Shown here in pieces: positions 21,510-32,151 of a stretch of DNA of 64,000 bases; position 1 is the stretch's first letter; the number at the start of each line of letters is the position of its first letter. Source of the DNA: Lasiosphaeris hirsuta (lineage: Eukaryota > Ascomycota > Sordariomycetes > Sordariales > Lasiosphaeriaceae); NCBI GenBank assembly GCA_030549175.1, contig JAUKUA010000006.1:310001-374000 (forward strand), given 5' to 3'. Made by a program: the position numbers and the translations under genes. The notes beneath the pieces were generated by a model. The model was not told the origin of the DNA. It made no database searches and saw nothing but the letters and a program-made list of their open reading frames with translations.

Positions 21510-22351
21510 TCAAGAGAGCCACTCGCAGCGGTCGGGAGGTCCGGCTGTTAATCTCCTTGTAGGTGCGCCTCTGGCCCGGGCCTGCGATCCGTGCGCCTGC
21601 GAATGCCCTCCATCTGCCTCGCTATCAGATTCCGAATATTCATCAAGCATATCCGGATTGTCGCGGCCGGAATCGTCGTCATCCACCGCTGCGCCACCTC
21701 CCTGTGACCCTCCTGCTTCAACGATTCGATCGCCAGTCGCCTGTTCCCGCCAAAAGACTACATTATACATATCAACATCTCCAAGAGGCTCGTAGCGTAG
21801 CCAAGATACGGGCCGCGCCTTGGTGTTGTACCGGGCTGTGAATGCCCGCCATGTGGTATCTGAGGCTAACGGAAGGTTGTCGACAGGGTATAGGATACCC
21901 CTGAATACCCTAGGAGAGTCTTCCACATCCGGGACCGGTTACGCTCTGTACCGTGCTTTGTACTAACCGTCTGCAGGCTCCATTGCATCGCCAGCCACCT
22001 CTCATTACAACGATCCAACACACTTCTCTCTTCGCCGGCATACAATCCTTCTTCTTTGTGCTGTTGAAGAGGCCCTTGTTCTTGCACTCCAGGAACCAAC
22101 TCATGATAATGGCAGTCATATCCGCTGTGTGCTTAACTCTTTTTTGTTGCGGGCCGGCTTCTTCTGCCTCTGCGGTCCCTGCGGCGTTTCCGGGCGCCAC
22201 CGTTCGCGGGCGATCTCCTTCGACGGGGGGCTCTTGCGGTTCGGGGTTGAGTTGAGTGGGTTGCCTGCGAGGACGGGGTCGAGGCCATAGTACTACTGGA
22301 GGGTGTCAAGGTAGAAGCGGCCGGATCTTCGGGAGGGCTATCGAGTGGCAC
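21510..22351 (-). pseudogene. Frame-broken Myb/SANT-like (PF12776-type) DNA-binding protein
   Basis: Three overlapping minus-strand frames together follow the order of a fungal Myb/SANT-like domain protein. First is a Ser/Pro- and Arg/Lys-rich lead (22133-22351), then a helical block (TADMTAIIMSWFLECKNKG, about 22060-22130). Next is ERWLAMQWSLQTVSTK in another frame, and finally YPVDNLPLASDTTWRAF through a PVSWLRYEPLGDVDMYNVVF block with an acidic tail DDDDSGRDNPD (21510-21926). Such proteins accompany PIF/Harbinger-type transposons or are their derivatives. At least two frameshifts separate the pieces. Assignment rests on the order of features only. Confidence 0.4.
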
Positions 22352-22943
22352 ATCGGGAAACGGAGGAGACCCAACAGTAGAGGGAGGCGAAGTCGGTACA
22401 GGATCGTTGGCAAAGCCATTGCTCTTCCGTCTGGCTTGCAGGGTTCAAATCCGGTAGTAGCTCAACCACTATGCTGTATTCCATGCCAGGCATGGCCCTA
22501 TTTGCAGGATACAAAGTGCCCATTTGGGTAACAATTCGGCAATCTTCAACAACTTGGTGTGGCATGCAGTCAAAATTCAGGGGTTGCAGCCAGGATTCAG
22601 GGGATTGAAGGTTCGGAAGCTTATCTGGAAATATCCCGAAGGCGGTGAGAGCCCGGGAGCTAGGAAGAGCTACTGTAGATACATCCTACTCGTGCGGAGA
22701 CTTATTTTGTCACTTTTTTCGCAAGGAGCCCATTGGGCGGTGTGCAGCCGATCAGACCCCAAGAACCTCTCTAGCATTGCGAGGGAAAGAGGACAGGCAA
22801 CGTCATTAGCTTAGATCCATACTGTAAAGGCATTCCGGATAAGTGATTAGATGACAGAGGTTGCAGAGGGGGAGGGGGGGGCATCAATCAATCAATCAAT
22901 GGTAGGTCAGAGAAACTTTGAAGAAACAAGCCGCCCAGAATAA
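22352..22943. other. Non-coding flank with a LINE-like (ATCA)n tail
   Basis: No supported gene. An (ATCA)n microsatellite at 22883-22900 resembles the tail of the LINE at 20373-20398 and may mark the end of a degraded LINE copy. Confidence 0.5.
22883..22900. repeat. (ATCA)n microsatellite, LINE-tail-like
   Basis: Four to five copies of ATCA immediately before GGTAGG, comparable with the AATC tail that ends the intact-tail LINE. Probably a relic LINE 3' end. Confidence 0.6.
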
Positions 22944-24804
22944 CGTGAATCACAAGCGAGCGGTCAATCCAAGCGAGTGGTCAGTGTCACCACCCCAATT
23001 GAGCTGTCGTACGACATACCAACACCACAAAAGAACCAAAAATGCCAGCCAAACGAAATGAAGTACAGGTGCAACTTGCCCTTCAAGCTATGGAACGCGA
23101 CAAGAACCTTAATCCCTACGCAGCTGCAGAACGCTATTCAGTATCTCGTACGACGCTTCTGCGACGACAAAAGGGAATTCGCCCTCGAGCAGATACCATT
23201 GCCAACTCTCGGAATCTCGACCCCCTTGAAGAGCAGGTCATCGTACGAAGGGTTCTTGACCTGTACGAGCAAGGCTTTTCGCCAGGATACGATATGTTGG
23301 AAGATATGGCCAACTTGCTACGCGCGACGCGTAGCGCGTCACGCGTCGGAAAACACTAGGCTTCGAACTTCGTACGACGACAACCAGAGCTCCGGACGCG
23401 TTGGACGCGTCCGTACGACTACCAGAGAGCTAAATGCGAAGGTCCGGAGATAATTAGCGCGTGGTTTGACCTTGTTCGTAACACAATTGCGAAACATGGG
23501 ATCGTCGAGTCGGATATCTGGAACTTTGACGAGACTGGGTTCATGATGGGCCAGATCTCGCCAGCGCTGGTTATTACCTCGTCCGAAGGCCGTGGGAGGG
23601 TCAAGAAGATCCAACCTGGTAATCGGGAATGGGCTACTGTGATCCAGGCCGTATAGTCGGGTGGTGATACTATCCCTCCGTACGTGGTAGTTACAGGCAA
23701 AATCTACCTCGAAAGTTAGTATCACGACAGCCCTTTCCTACCCGATTGGACCGTTGATCTCTCAGAAACTGGTTAGACGAATAACTAGATTGGTCTTGAC
23801 TAGATCAAATACTTTGACTAGTACTCCCGCCGTCGTACGATAGGTAGAAAGCGACTTCTGATCCTCGACGGGCATGAGAGCTACCACTCGGCCGAATTCG
23901 AGGACTACTGTAAAGAAAACAACATCATCACACTTTGCATGCCTTCGCACTCATCTCATCTACTTTAGCCACTTGATGTCGGGTGTTTTAGTGTGTTAAA
24001 GCGGTCGTACGGTAAGGAAATCGAGAAGTTAATACGCAACTACATTCACCACATCACCAAGCCCGACTTCTTTCTCGCCTTCTACAACGCATTTCAAGTA
24101 ACATTTAAACCTGAGAACGTTCAAGGGGGCTTCCGAGGTGCAGGTCTTGTCCCATTCAACCTAGAGAAGGTGATTTCCCAGCTAGATATCAAGCTTCGTA
24201 CGCTAACACCTACTGGCCCCCCCGAGGCCTCGTACGACAGTTAGGTCTCTAAGACGCTATAGAATTCTACTAAAGCCTCTCTACAGTCAACACACATCAA
24301 GGATCGCATTACCAGGCATCAAGGTAGCTTACCAACCCCAATTCTCGAGGCCTTTGACCAAATTGTAAAGGGTACAACGAAGGTTATACACGAGATGGTG
24401 TTGATGAAGGCTCGCGTGCGAGAGCTTGAGGAGGCAAATGTAGCCTTAAGTAAACGCCGGAGGGCTAAAAAAAGTCGTATCCGGGCAGGGAGACCATTGA
24501 CTGTATAGGATGCAAGCGATATTCTAGCAGAAAGGGATGCACACGCCCGGCTAGAGGAGGAAAAGCGGTCGGGGGGTGGTCGTACGAGGAGCAACGTAGT
24601 AGGTTCACGGCACTGTAGCAACTGCGGCAAAACAGGACACAACTCTCGTACGTGCCAGGAGGATGCGAAAATGGATGAGGAACCGGATTTTGAGTAATTT
24701 TCATTGATTGTTTCTTTTGTGGTGTTGGTATGTCATACGACAGTTCAATTGAGGTGGTGACACTGACCACTCGCTTGGATTGACCGCTCGCTTGTAATTC
24801 ACGT
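22944..24804 (+). mobile_element. Complete pogo/Fot1-type DNA transposon, 1861 bp, transposase dead
   Basis: Flanked by TA at 22942-22943 and 24805-24806, the target duplication of Tc1/mariner-pogo elements. The terminal inverted repeats are long (about 95 bp): the outer 50 bp differ at about one position (ACGTGAATC versus ACGTGAATT inside the repeat). The inner part, through GTCGTACGACATACCAACACC, has a few mismatches. One ORF (23042-24697) fills the element. The near-identical ends suggest recent insertion; internal TAG codons then inactivated it. Confidence 0.9.
23042..24697 (+). pseudogene. pogo/Fot transposase with 11 in-frame TAG codons
   Basis: A single frame of 551 codons with no frameshift. 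It has an N-terminal HTH/psq-type region (QLALQAMERDKNLNPYAAAERY, SRTTLLRR), a CENPB-type helix, then the DDE superfamily catalytic core. D1 is in WNFDETGFMMG (about 23520), D2 in LLILDGHESYHS (about 23860) and D3 in LPLDVGCF-like sequence (about 23970), the last after a TAG. The C-terminus has a CCHC knuckle CSNCGKTGHNSRTC. The interrupted residues fit Trp or Gln in this family (for example KH*AS, TG*TNN, LL*PLDV). All eleven stops are TAG; none is TGA or TAA. Excision and integration of DNA are the normal roles, but this copy is inactive. Confidence 0.88.
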
Positions 24805-24829
24805 TAGACCAAGTTCAATTAGAGCGTAA

Positions 24830-24935
24830 AAATGTTGGCTGTCATGTGATGTGGCTGTGGTGGGATTTGGCTGTCATGTAATGTGGCTGTGGTGGGATGT
24901 GGCTGTCATGTGATGTGGCTGTCACATGATGTGAA
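24830..24935. repeat. TGGCTGTCATGTGATG-type minisatellite
   Basis: About three imperfect copies of a 30-bp unit built from TGGCTGTCATGTGATG and TGGCTGTGGTGGGAT, next to the right end of the pogo element. Confidence 0.7.
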
Positions 24936-25081
24936 CCAGCCCTTGGTCGGAGAAGGAAAATCTCACACTCCGAGACGAAGACGCTCGGACCCTCAACATC
25001 CCACATCCATGGAAACCGAAAATGTCGCCACCCACCACACTAAGCCGAGGCGGCACGAAGCAACGCCACATCAACATCACG

Positions 25082-26721
25082 ATGGACGCAATCCGAGCGC
25101 GTATTTCGTCGCCACGGCTCGACGGCGACGTCGGCTACCTTGCGCGCATCCTGCCAGCTGGATTCATCGTACCTCCCATCCTGCCCCCCACGTGGAAGTC
25201 GCCGCGGAGACTGCTGCGTCCGGTCGCAGCCGACAGCGTAATTGCCATTTCCTAGGAGGATGGCTGCACCGTTGGCGACGGCCTGTGCCCTTCTCTGCTG
25301 GCTGTTCTCGACGCCTCGCAAGTTTGCTTCAGCATGGTTTGCCCATTTGAGGTTATGATTGATCAAGGAACGACACCACCCTCGGGCAGCGGGGCTTATT
25401 TAGTTGTCACCGTCCGCCCCTCCTCGCTTTCCATTGAAGCAGCAGAAGAAGTTGTCCATCAACTGTATCAGGTTCTCCTTCGGTAAGATACTATTCCCTC
25501 TGTTTCTATGATACACCTATTTCTCTCTGTTTTTCTTGACTAATATTCTTGGTTTAGTTTCCGCCTGGATTTTATGGGAGTGGAGATTTGCGAGTCGGCC
25601 GTGACCTTTTTTGGCCCTGACCTTTTGCTCCTGGACACGGCTTATTCATTTGCGCAGACGTACGGTCCGCCTACGCTGGGTATAGGTATTGGTCCCGCTG
25701 ATGGCAGCGGTCAAAGCGGTAGCCTTGGCTTTTACTTGAAGGTGGAGTATGAAGGGAGCATCGATGTTCTCGCCCTCACCTGTCATCACGTTGTTGCCCC
25801 AGGTATGTATCTCTTCCCACCCTACTACACCCTTCCCATTCGCTAATAACTCGGGGACTGGCAGGTAACGACGCTCCTGTTTGCCTTGAGGACCCTATTG
25901 TCATAGAGAGCCCTCCCCAAGCCGATCACGACGCTTGGATAGCTACGTTGATCCTGGCGATCCAGGACTCAACAGTTAACCATAACTTCTATACGGCGAT
26001 GCAGGGCACCACAGCAAACCCTGCCCAAGTTGATGACAATTCTCAGACAGCCTGCATGTCAGACGAGTTACGTTTGCGGATCGCTCAGAATTTCTCACGA
26101 AACACTGGGTTGGTTCGTATCAGCTCTGGTATGACGGCGGATGTCCTCTGCAGCCGTCGTCTTGACTGGGCCCTGGTCGAGCTTACCGCTTCCCAATTCG
26201 CAGGTGGCATGGAAAACCTTTCCAACGTAAGTGTAGAGCATTATTACTTGGGCAGCAGTGCAGTGTTAACACAAGCACAGAAACCGCCCGCACGCCTGCT
26301 CGACTACCTTATTGCGCACAGGTATGGTCCCCAAAAGGCGGCAGCACGAAGCATCGTATTCAAGATCGGCCGTACCACTGGGCCAACGATGGGATTTTCT
26401 AGCGGCTACCGGGCTGTCGTTCAGGTATTCCAGCAGGCCAAGACGGTCCGCAGCATCGAGAATATCATCACCTCGTGTGCGGATAGCCAATCCTTTGCTC
26501 GGGGGGGGGGGGGGGGGGGGGATTCGGGGGCACCCGTGTATGGCCCCAATGGTGACGGCCAGTTTATGGTTTGGGGAGGGCTGGAACAACCGCGCGAGAA
26601 AGGGGCACTCGCCGTAGAACATGTGGTTTTCGCTACGCCGACTCAGGTCATCCTGGATCATGTGGTAGCGAAGCTGAGCCAGGCGATTGGCCACACCAAC
26701 TTCAAGGTTACACTTGCATAG
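25082..26721 (+). CDS. Trypsin-fold serine peptidase-like accessory protein, with upstream TAG and a poly-G tract
   Basis: Core exons 25334-25482, 25558-25802 and 25865-26721 give 416 residues from the ATG at 25334 (GT-AG introns, frame kept). The same frame continues 5' to ATG 25082 (MDAIRARISSPRLDGDVGY...) but is cut by TAG at 25253-25255. The upstream peptide reads smoothly into the core, so I suspect the true start is 25082 and the gene is broken or needs read-through. Chymotrypsin-fold triad candidates: LALTCHHVV (His), RRLDWALVEL (Asp) and GDSGAPVYG (Ser, about 26520). Immediately before that Ser motif a 21-G run (26501-26521) encodes six Gly. Such stand-alone trypsin-like domains are common in fungal accessory compartments near NLR genes; the substrate is unknown. 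Upstream 24936-25081 has nothing else I can support. Confidence 0.7.
26501..26521 (+). repeat. 21-bp poly-G tract inside the peptidase coding sequence
   Basis: Twenty-one consecutive G encode a Gly run directly in front of the catalytic GDSG. A one-base slip would frameshift the protein just before its nucleophile. Confidence 0.9.
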
Positions 26722-27491
26722 TGAGCCACGCCTAGAATAGTGTGAAGGAGGAGGCTAAGTTGCGAACTCGGCGTTGCGAACTCGGCCTTTTGTCTTGGCA
26801 GGCGGAATCACGGGATATCATGGTAGATAGATATGGCCATCGCCATCTAGCGTGTCGCCATCTAGCGCACCACAAAACTGCCGCACACTTGACAATATCT
26901 TTCTTCATCCATGCCGTCTCAGCTGTGACACAGCCATATTAGTGTCATCTTCATCATAGCAACATCATCACAAACAACAACATCACGCAAACAGCATCAC
27001 GCAGACAACTTCACCCATGAAGCTCTGGGTGGTGGCTATTGCGGATTCAAACGTCCCAGTTCTGGGCCATAACTCTGAAAACGGCAGAAAAGGTACTGCC
27101 GCCCTGGCAAAAGCCCCGCACGCAATCCACACCACTTAAGGGGCCCGCATGCCAGTTGCCCACCACTTGCTCACCACTTGCCATGCAATTGCATGCCAAT
27201 TGCGTGCCAATTGTGCGATCTAATTGCCCACCACCTGTGCCCTGGTCTGCGTGCCAATTACCCCACCAATTACCCCGCCACTGGTAGGGCCACCACTTGT
27301 AGCCTTGTAAGCCTGCATGCCAATTGCCCACCACTTGCAGCCTTGCAAGCCAACAACACTTCCATCTTCCACCTTTCAACCCCGCCAAATCTTTCCACGC
27401 AACAACACAACAACGCATCGATTGCAACGTCAACACCGTCAACTCGCAGTATCTACGCACGGATTAAGCTTCATTCAATTGCACGTGCTCG
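26722..27491. other. Intergenic/MULE-flank DNA with many short imperfect repeats
   Basis: No supported gene. Holds paired GTTGCGAACTCGGC (about 26757-26786), paired GTCGCCATCTAGCG-like units near 26840, and a cluster of GCCAATTG / GCCCACCACTTGC variants at about 27150-27360. That cluster sits directly upstream of the MULE transposase and may be its subterminal repeat region. Clear terminal inverted repeats were not found. Confidence 0.5.
27150..27365. repeat. Cluster of GCCCACCACTTGC / TGCCAATTG variants
   Basis: At least four GCCCACCAC(T/C)TG-type and five (T/A)GCCAATTG or GCAATTG-type words are interspersed in 215 bp. The density and position upstream of the transposase suggest subterminal binding sites of the element. 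This is inferred from position only. Confidence 0.55.
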
Positions 27492-29822
27492 ATGGAACTA
27501 GCTGGCAATGGCGATAGCTTCACACACGTGCACGCGCGCGCGCGGAGCAACGACTTCAACGACGATGCCGATTTCAGCGATGTCAGTGATACCGATTTCC
27601 CTCCTAGTGATGCCGAAGATCTTGATGCCGAAGATCCTGGCCAGGACTCCGCACCTCTCTCGAACCCCCCACCAACCCACAAGCTCTACATGCATAAGTA
27701 CGACCCCCTGGACAACTTGATGGCCGATCTACAAGAGTACTGCGCACGCGCACACTTCACAGTCGTCAAGGTCCGACCCAACGACTACATCAAAGGTTTC
27801 GCGCCTACCAGGGTGGACTTCGCTTTACCATAAAGGAAAGATCCGGCTTTCAAGAGCACTTTCCAAGAACACAAGCACCACCAAGGCTGACTGCCCATAG
27901 CGAGAGGCACAGCCAAGGCGCTACTTGTCGATAGGGCTCGCCAATGAACCTTCGAAGTCAAGGCTAGCTGTGGCACGCACGAGGACCACATCGCAGGCCC
28001 CTTCCAAGCCAAGATGGAGTTTACAGTCGAACACAAGGCAGCTATTTCACCGTATCTCAATACCCCTGGCATGACGAACCGCATCATCGCGATGGAGCTA
28101 CGAAAGCGATTCCCTGGCATCATCTTCACGGCTAAACAGCTACGGAACTGCCGCCACCGTCTCCGCAAGCAAGCCTTAAAGGGATTCACACCTTTCCAAG
28201 CCCTGAAGAAGCTCCTCAACGAAGAGAATATCACGCACACAACGAAGTGGAAGAGCCCTGACGATCCGACTAAGCCAACAGGCCTTCTCTGGGCTACCGA
28301 TTGGTCCAAGAAGCAGTGGGTGTTAAACCCTAAGATCCAACAATTCGATACCACCTACAAGACCAACTATAAGAGGCTTGCCCTGTTCCAGGTAGTAGGC
28401 CTTAATCGTCTTGAAATGGCTTATTCAATGGCTTGGGGGTTCATTAATAACGAAACAGAGGAAGGCTTCAATTGGCCATTGGAGCAAGTCGACCATGTGC
28501 GCCAACAGATCCGGGCACCACCCCCTGATATCACGATTACCGATTTTGACAATGCCATAAGGAACGCAGTGGCCCGCATCTATCAGGGTGTGCAGCCGCA
28601 GCTCTGCCTCTTCCACATCAATAAGGACGTTACACTACGGATACACCAAAAGTGGGACAAATCCGCTGCGGCTATGGTGCGGGAGGCGCTGGCACAGTGT
28701 GCAAGTCAGCAAGCCAGCCAGGGAGCCAGCCAGGGTGCCATCCAGCCTGCTAACGGCTTTATCTATCCTAGCGCTCCAGAGGTTAAAGATAACACCGTTG
28801 ACGAAGGCAACATGCAGGCTCTGTCAGACCGTTACGCTAGGCCAGTCAACGACCTTAGCCCCGTACAAGGGCATGATCCCGAACCCCCTAGCACTACCGA
28901 GTATTCCAAGGCTGGCATCTACTCTCTTTGGGAGCGTATGATCTACTCGCATAGCCAAGAGGGCTTTGACAAGGCCTGGGCTAATATACAGGCCTACTTT
29001 CCGGAACAACAGGAGATACTGGACTATCTTCGCGATACCTACCTACCTGCTGTTGAAGAGTGGGCGGGTTGCTACATCAACAAGCGGCTCAACTTTGGCC
29101 AAAGAACCACATTGCCAGTAGAGTCAATCAATCGCCTTTTCGAAGAGCAATCTAGTATCCGGCCACCATACCGTCCTTCAAGTCGTCAAGCATTCCTTAA
29201 TTATGGCACGGGAGAAGATAGAGCCATGTATCGATCAGGCTATAATGGATCAACAGAATCGGATACGCTACAAATTCGTGGGCCAGGCCTGGCTAGGTAA
29301 GGCGCCCTAAAATATCTCCTTCAAAGCACTCAACATGGTCGATAAACAAGACCGGATTATGCTCTCCGCTGTGCCTACCAGATTTAGGCCGCACCCTGAA
29401 CCCCTGAAGCCTTGCACGAAGACTTTCACGGCCCAGTTTGGAATCCCCTGCTCTCACGTATTACTCCAGCGGTATAACGATAAGTCACTCGTCCTCCAGA
29501 AACAGGATTTCCACCCATTCTAGTGGCTTGAACGGAGCCTAGATGACGAGGGAGACTCGACAGTCCTCAGCACAATTATGGTAGCAATGCCGTCTAGCGC
29601 TCCTCGTGCCAGCCGTGCCAGGGTACGGGGCCCGGGGCAACGCAGGGCTAATGGCAGAGGCACGCGTGCCGGAGCATCAGCCAGGGCACCCGCAAGCCAG
29701 GCAGCTAGCCAAGAGGATCAGGAAGCCAGTCAACGGCCTTAGCGAGGGCATCGCCACACGCCGACGTAGCGCTGTGGGTAAGCGCGCAGGTGGCAGGGCC
29801 GGCAGGGGTGTCAAAAGAGGAT
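27492..29822 (+). pseudogene. Decayed MULE (Mutator-like) transposase
   Basis: The main frame runs 27492-29300 with stops at 27831-27833 (TAA), 27888-27890 (TGA) and 27945-27947 (TGA), then open to 29300. The N-terminal 110 codons are acidic with a FAR1-like lead (RVDFALP at the first stop). MULE core: IQQFDTTYKTN (first Asp, about 28340), ITITDFDNAIRNAV (second Asp, about 28530) and QLCLFHINKD (about 28600). A frame change near 29200 moves the reading to NRIRYKFVGQAWLGKA and then to a SWIM-type finger (GIPCSHVLL, about 29445-29470), with a further TAG after HPF at 29521-29523. It normally cuts and pastes DNA; this copy is dead. Stops include TGA, unlike the pogo and LINE copies. Confidence 0.75.
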
Positions 29823-30394
29823 AGCTATCGTGTTAATGGGCATTTTATTGCGTTTTTGTACGATTTGAGCGATTTAAATCGCTGTATTAGTGTTGTATTG
29901 ACTGCATTCAATTGACTGCGATCGAGTGCGACCGTGCATGTGTGGTGTGTGGCCTTCACCGCCTTTTTTCTAGCAGCCGTTGGCAGCCTTTAACAGCCTT
30001 GACAGGCCTTGCCAGGTGTGTGGCCCAAAGGCGGTGTGTGGCCCAAAGGCGGTGTGTGGAAATCGGAGGATACGGTACACGGAGACGATCGCTACGGTGC
30101 ACCAAGACGCTCTCATGAGATAAACTCCTACACTCACCTTGAAAACCCTACGATAATCGAGAAGAGAAATGGCCGGCCAAAGAATCAAGCAGACGCTCCT
30201 CTGCTAGAGAATCTATGTGTTCCTGGCACTCCAAAGAAGGGTAAAGGAAAGAAAAAGGCACCAAAACCCCCCCCCCCCCCTTCTTCCCCCCCCCCCCTCA
30301 AAAAAAAAAAAAGGGATGTTGTGGGGGCGCACTACCTCTTTGATGCGAGCGCACTTTGCGGACGCACTACCCAACAGGGTTAGGGTTATGTAAG
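29823..30394. other. MULE 3' flank with short repeats and homopolymer junk
   Basis: Contains a tandem GGTGTGTGGCCCAAAGGC pair (30013-30056) and a C/T/A homopolymer cluster at 30266-30312. A weakly transposase-like stretch (PTIIEKRNGRPK, about 30150-30180) is too short to call. A telomere-like 14-mer lies at 30376-30389. Confidence 0.5.
30376..30389. repeat. Telomere-like motif AGGGTTAGGGTTAT
   Basis: Reverse complement of the 14-mer at 14999-15012, located about 10 bp from the (GATT)n tail of the minus-strand LINE fragment. Confidence 0.7.
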
Positions 30395-31170
30395 GGTTGG
30401 TTGATTGATTGATTGTGTTTAACGTCCCGGGTTCTCACCTTCGGCGACTCGGACGTGTCGGGCCTAGGCCGAGCAGCTGCTGGCTAACAAAAGGAGATCC
30501 GTATCCCGAAATCCTAGCCAAACACATAGCCCCGTTCCGCTAGAAGGTCTCGCCTACCCTTCACACAGCTCACCCCTCGGCTAGGGTACATAAAAACTCC
30601 GTAGAGAAAATGTGTTGTTCAATCCGCTTCGTGACCGTGGGCCGCCGCCCATTCCGCTTCTTCGTCTCTTTACTGGGGGTATTTTCTTCCCCCTTTTCCA
30701 GCGCTTCCTTTGCCGCCATGAACGGCCGGAATACGGGTCAGCATCTTCTTACTCCCTGAGGCCAGGATCCTGGGTACCCACACTCCTACCGGTAAGGCCA
30801 CCGTAAGGGCCACCGTAGCACTGTACTTCTCTTCCGGACTTTGATGGTGTGGTATTTTGGCTTACCCGTATCCCACCACACCTAGAACGCTTCGACTGGC
30901 ATAGGTCATCCTTGGGAGTGCCACAGCTACCATTCCCGCTACTGCAAGGTGCGGGGGGTGGCCCTTACCCGGGCCACCGGTTATGTATGAGAGGACCCAG
31001 GACTTATGTAGTTATAATGGCTGGCAGTTCAAAGACTGCGTTTTTCAAGGCCCCGGGCCTTTGTATTCAATTGCGCGGCACTGCAAGGAGTGTGTTGATG
31101 CCGTTGTTGGTTTTGTTGTTTTTTTGTCAAATCAATTGCTGCATCAGTTTTGACACTCACTTCTAGTATG
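30395..31170 (-). mobile_element. 3' fragment of a LINE, minus strand
   Basis: The plus-strand (GATT)n at 30399-30415 is the complement of a LINE (AATC)n tail. Upstream on the minus strand, sequence translating to a basic C-terminus (WRQRKRWKRGKK, about 30660-30700) resembles the WQQRKREEN end of the LINE ORF2 at 20030-20060. A fragment up to about 31170 is assigned by this resemblance; its 5' limit is uncertain. Confidence 0.5.
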
Positions 31171-31596
31171 GTAATTTTGATGGCTAAAATGTTAGAGGGG
31201 TATATATCTAGAGCATGCCACCGGCAGTATTCACCTAGTGCGCGCGGATAGTGCGCCCCCTAAACATGCCATACGAAAAACAGCGCTGCACCTCCCGTGC
31301 TAAACGATATCCATCACCTCGAAAGCCGTGTCGACCTAGCCGGCGTGTATGTAGTGCCCGGCGGGTACACCAGGGACGCAGGCATCATCATGGATGTCGC
31401 AGTACTCGACGGGGGCGTGGAGCGGCGCGAGAACGGAAAGACGGTGGACGAATCGATGGGCGAATTCTTCATCGACATGAGCGACAGCCTCTGGTCGAGG
31501 ATATAGGGCTTGTGCTCGACCGTCACCTTGCGCCGCATGAAGAAGCAGGACGACAGGCATATGGCGATCGAAGCGACGCGCTCGGCTCTGTTCTCG
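31171..31596. other. Intergenic with a 69-codon ORF of unknown status
   Basis: The plus-strand frame 31297-31506 encodes DLAGVYVVPGGYTRDAGII..., which reads like a protein fragment, but no family is recognised and no neighbour supports it. It lies just beyond the 3' end of the minus-strand membrane-protein gene. Confidence 0.3.
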
Positions 31597-32151
31597 TTAG
31601 CGAGCTCCTGTAGGAGCGCCACGGATAATAACCCACATTACTGCCGCTACAAGCTTCCACGCTATCGGATCAAGCTCGTTCTGGAGACTACTGCTGAGAA
31701 TGGTCGGGATGCCGATGCCGCAAAGGGCGATGGCGATGGCATCGGGGACCGACACCAGCTGCGCAGCACGGGGGAGGTTGTTGGCGAGAAAGACAACGGC
31801 CAGGGCATCGCCCAGGAACGCCATGGCCGCCTGCCCAGGTCAGCGAAATCCACACGCACATGGCAAGCCTGCACCACTCACCCCAATGATAGCCACGGCG
31901 TAGACCTTGTCGTGGGTCGTGCCCCACTCCGCGGCAATGTACCCCGTCACGCCCAGGACCGCGCCGGCCGTCGCCGCAAACAGACAGCGTATCCCGTACT
32001 GCGTCCATCGCCACCCCTTGGCCACGCGCGACTCGGGCGGCGGTTTTCGGCGCGCGGACTCGGGGTCTCGCGGCTGGGGGTCATTCGGCTTCGGGGCGGG
32101 GAGTTGTGGGGCAACGGGGCCGGTCCGGATTCTCGCCTCGGGGAGCGACAT
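31597..32151 (-). CDS. Small four-helix membrane protein (MARVEL-like), 167 aa, 2 exons
   Basis: Exons 31882-32151 and 31597-31830; intron GTGAGT...GGGCAG, phase 0. After a Pro/Arg-rich cytoplasmic N-terminus (about 45 residues) there are four hydrophobic segments: YGIRCLFAATAGAVLGVTGYIAA, YAVAIIG/AAMAFLGDALAVVFLA (spliced), IAIALCGIGIPTIL and LVAAVMWVII. This is the size and topology of fungal MARVEL-like membrane proteins. No enzymatic motif. The last 20 residues (RGAPTGAR) look unlike a conserved tail, so the true end could differ. Confidence 0.6.

Noticed and set aside
22430..22475. GGTTCAAATCC resembling a tRNA/SINE B box
   Set aside because: The flanking bases do not form a T-arm stem, no acceptor stem or anticodon arm pairs, and no clear A box is placed properly.
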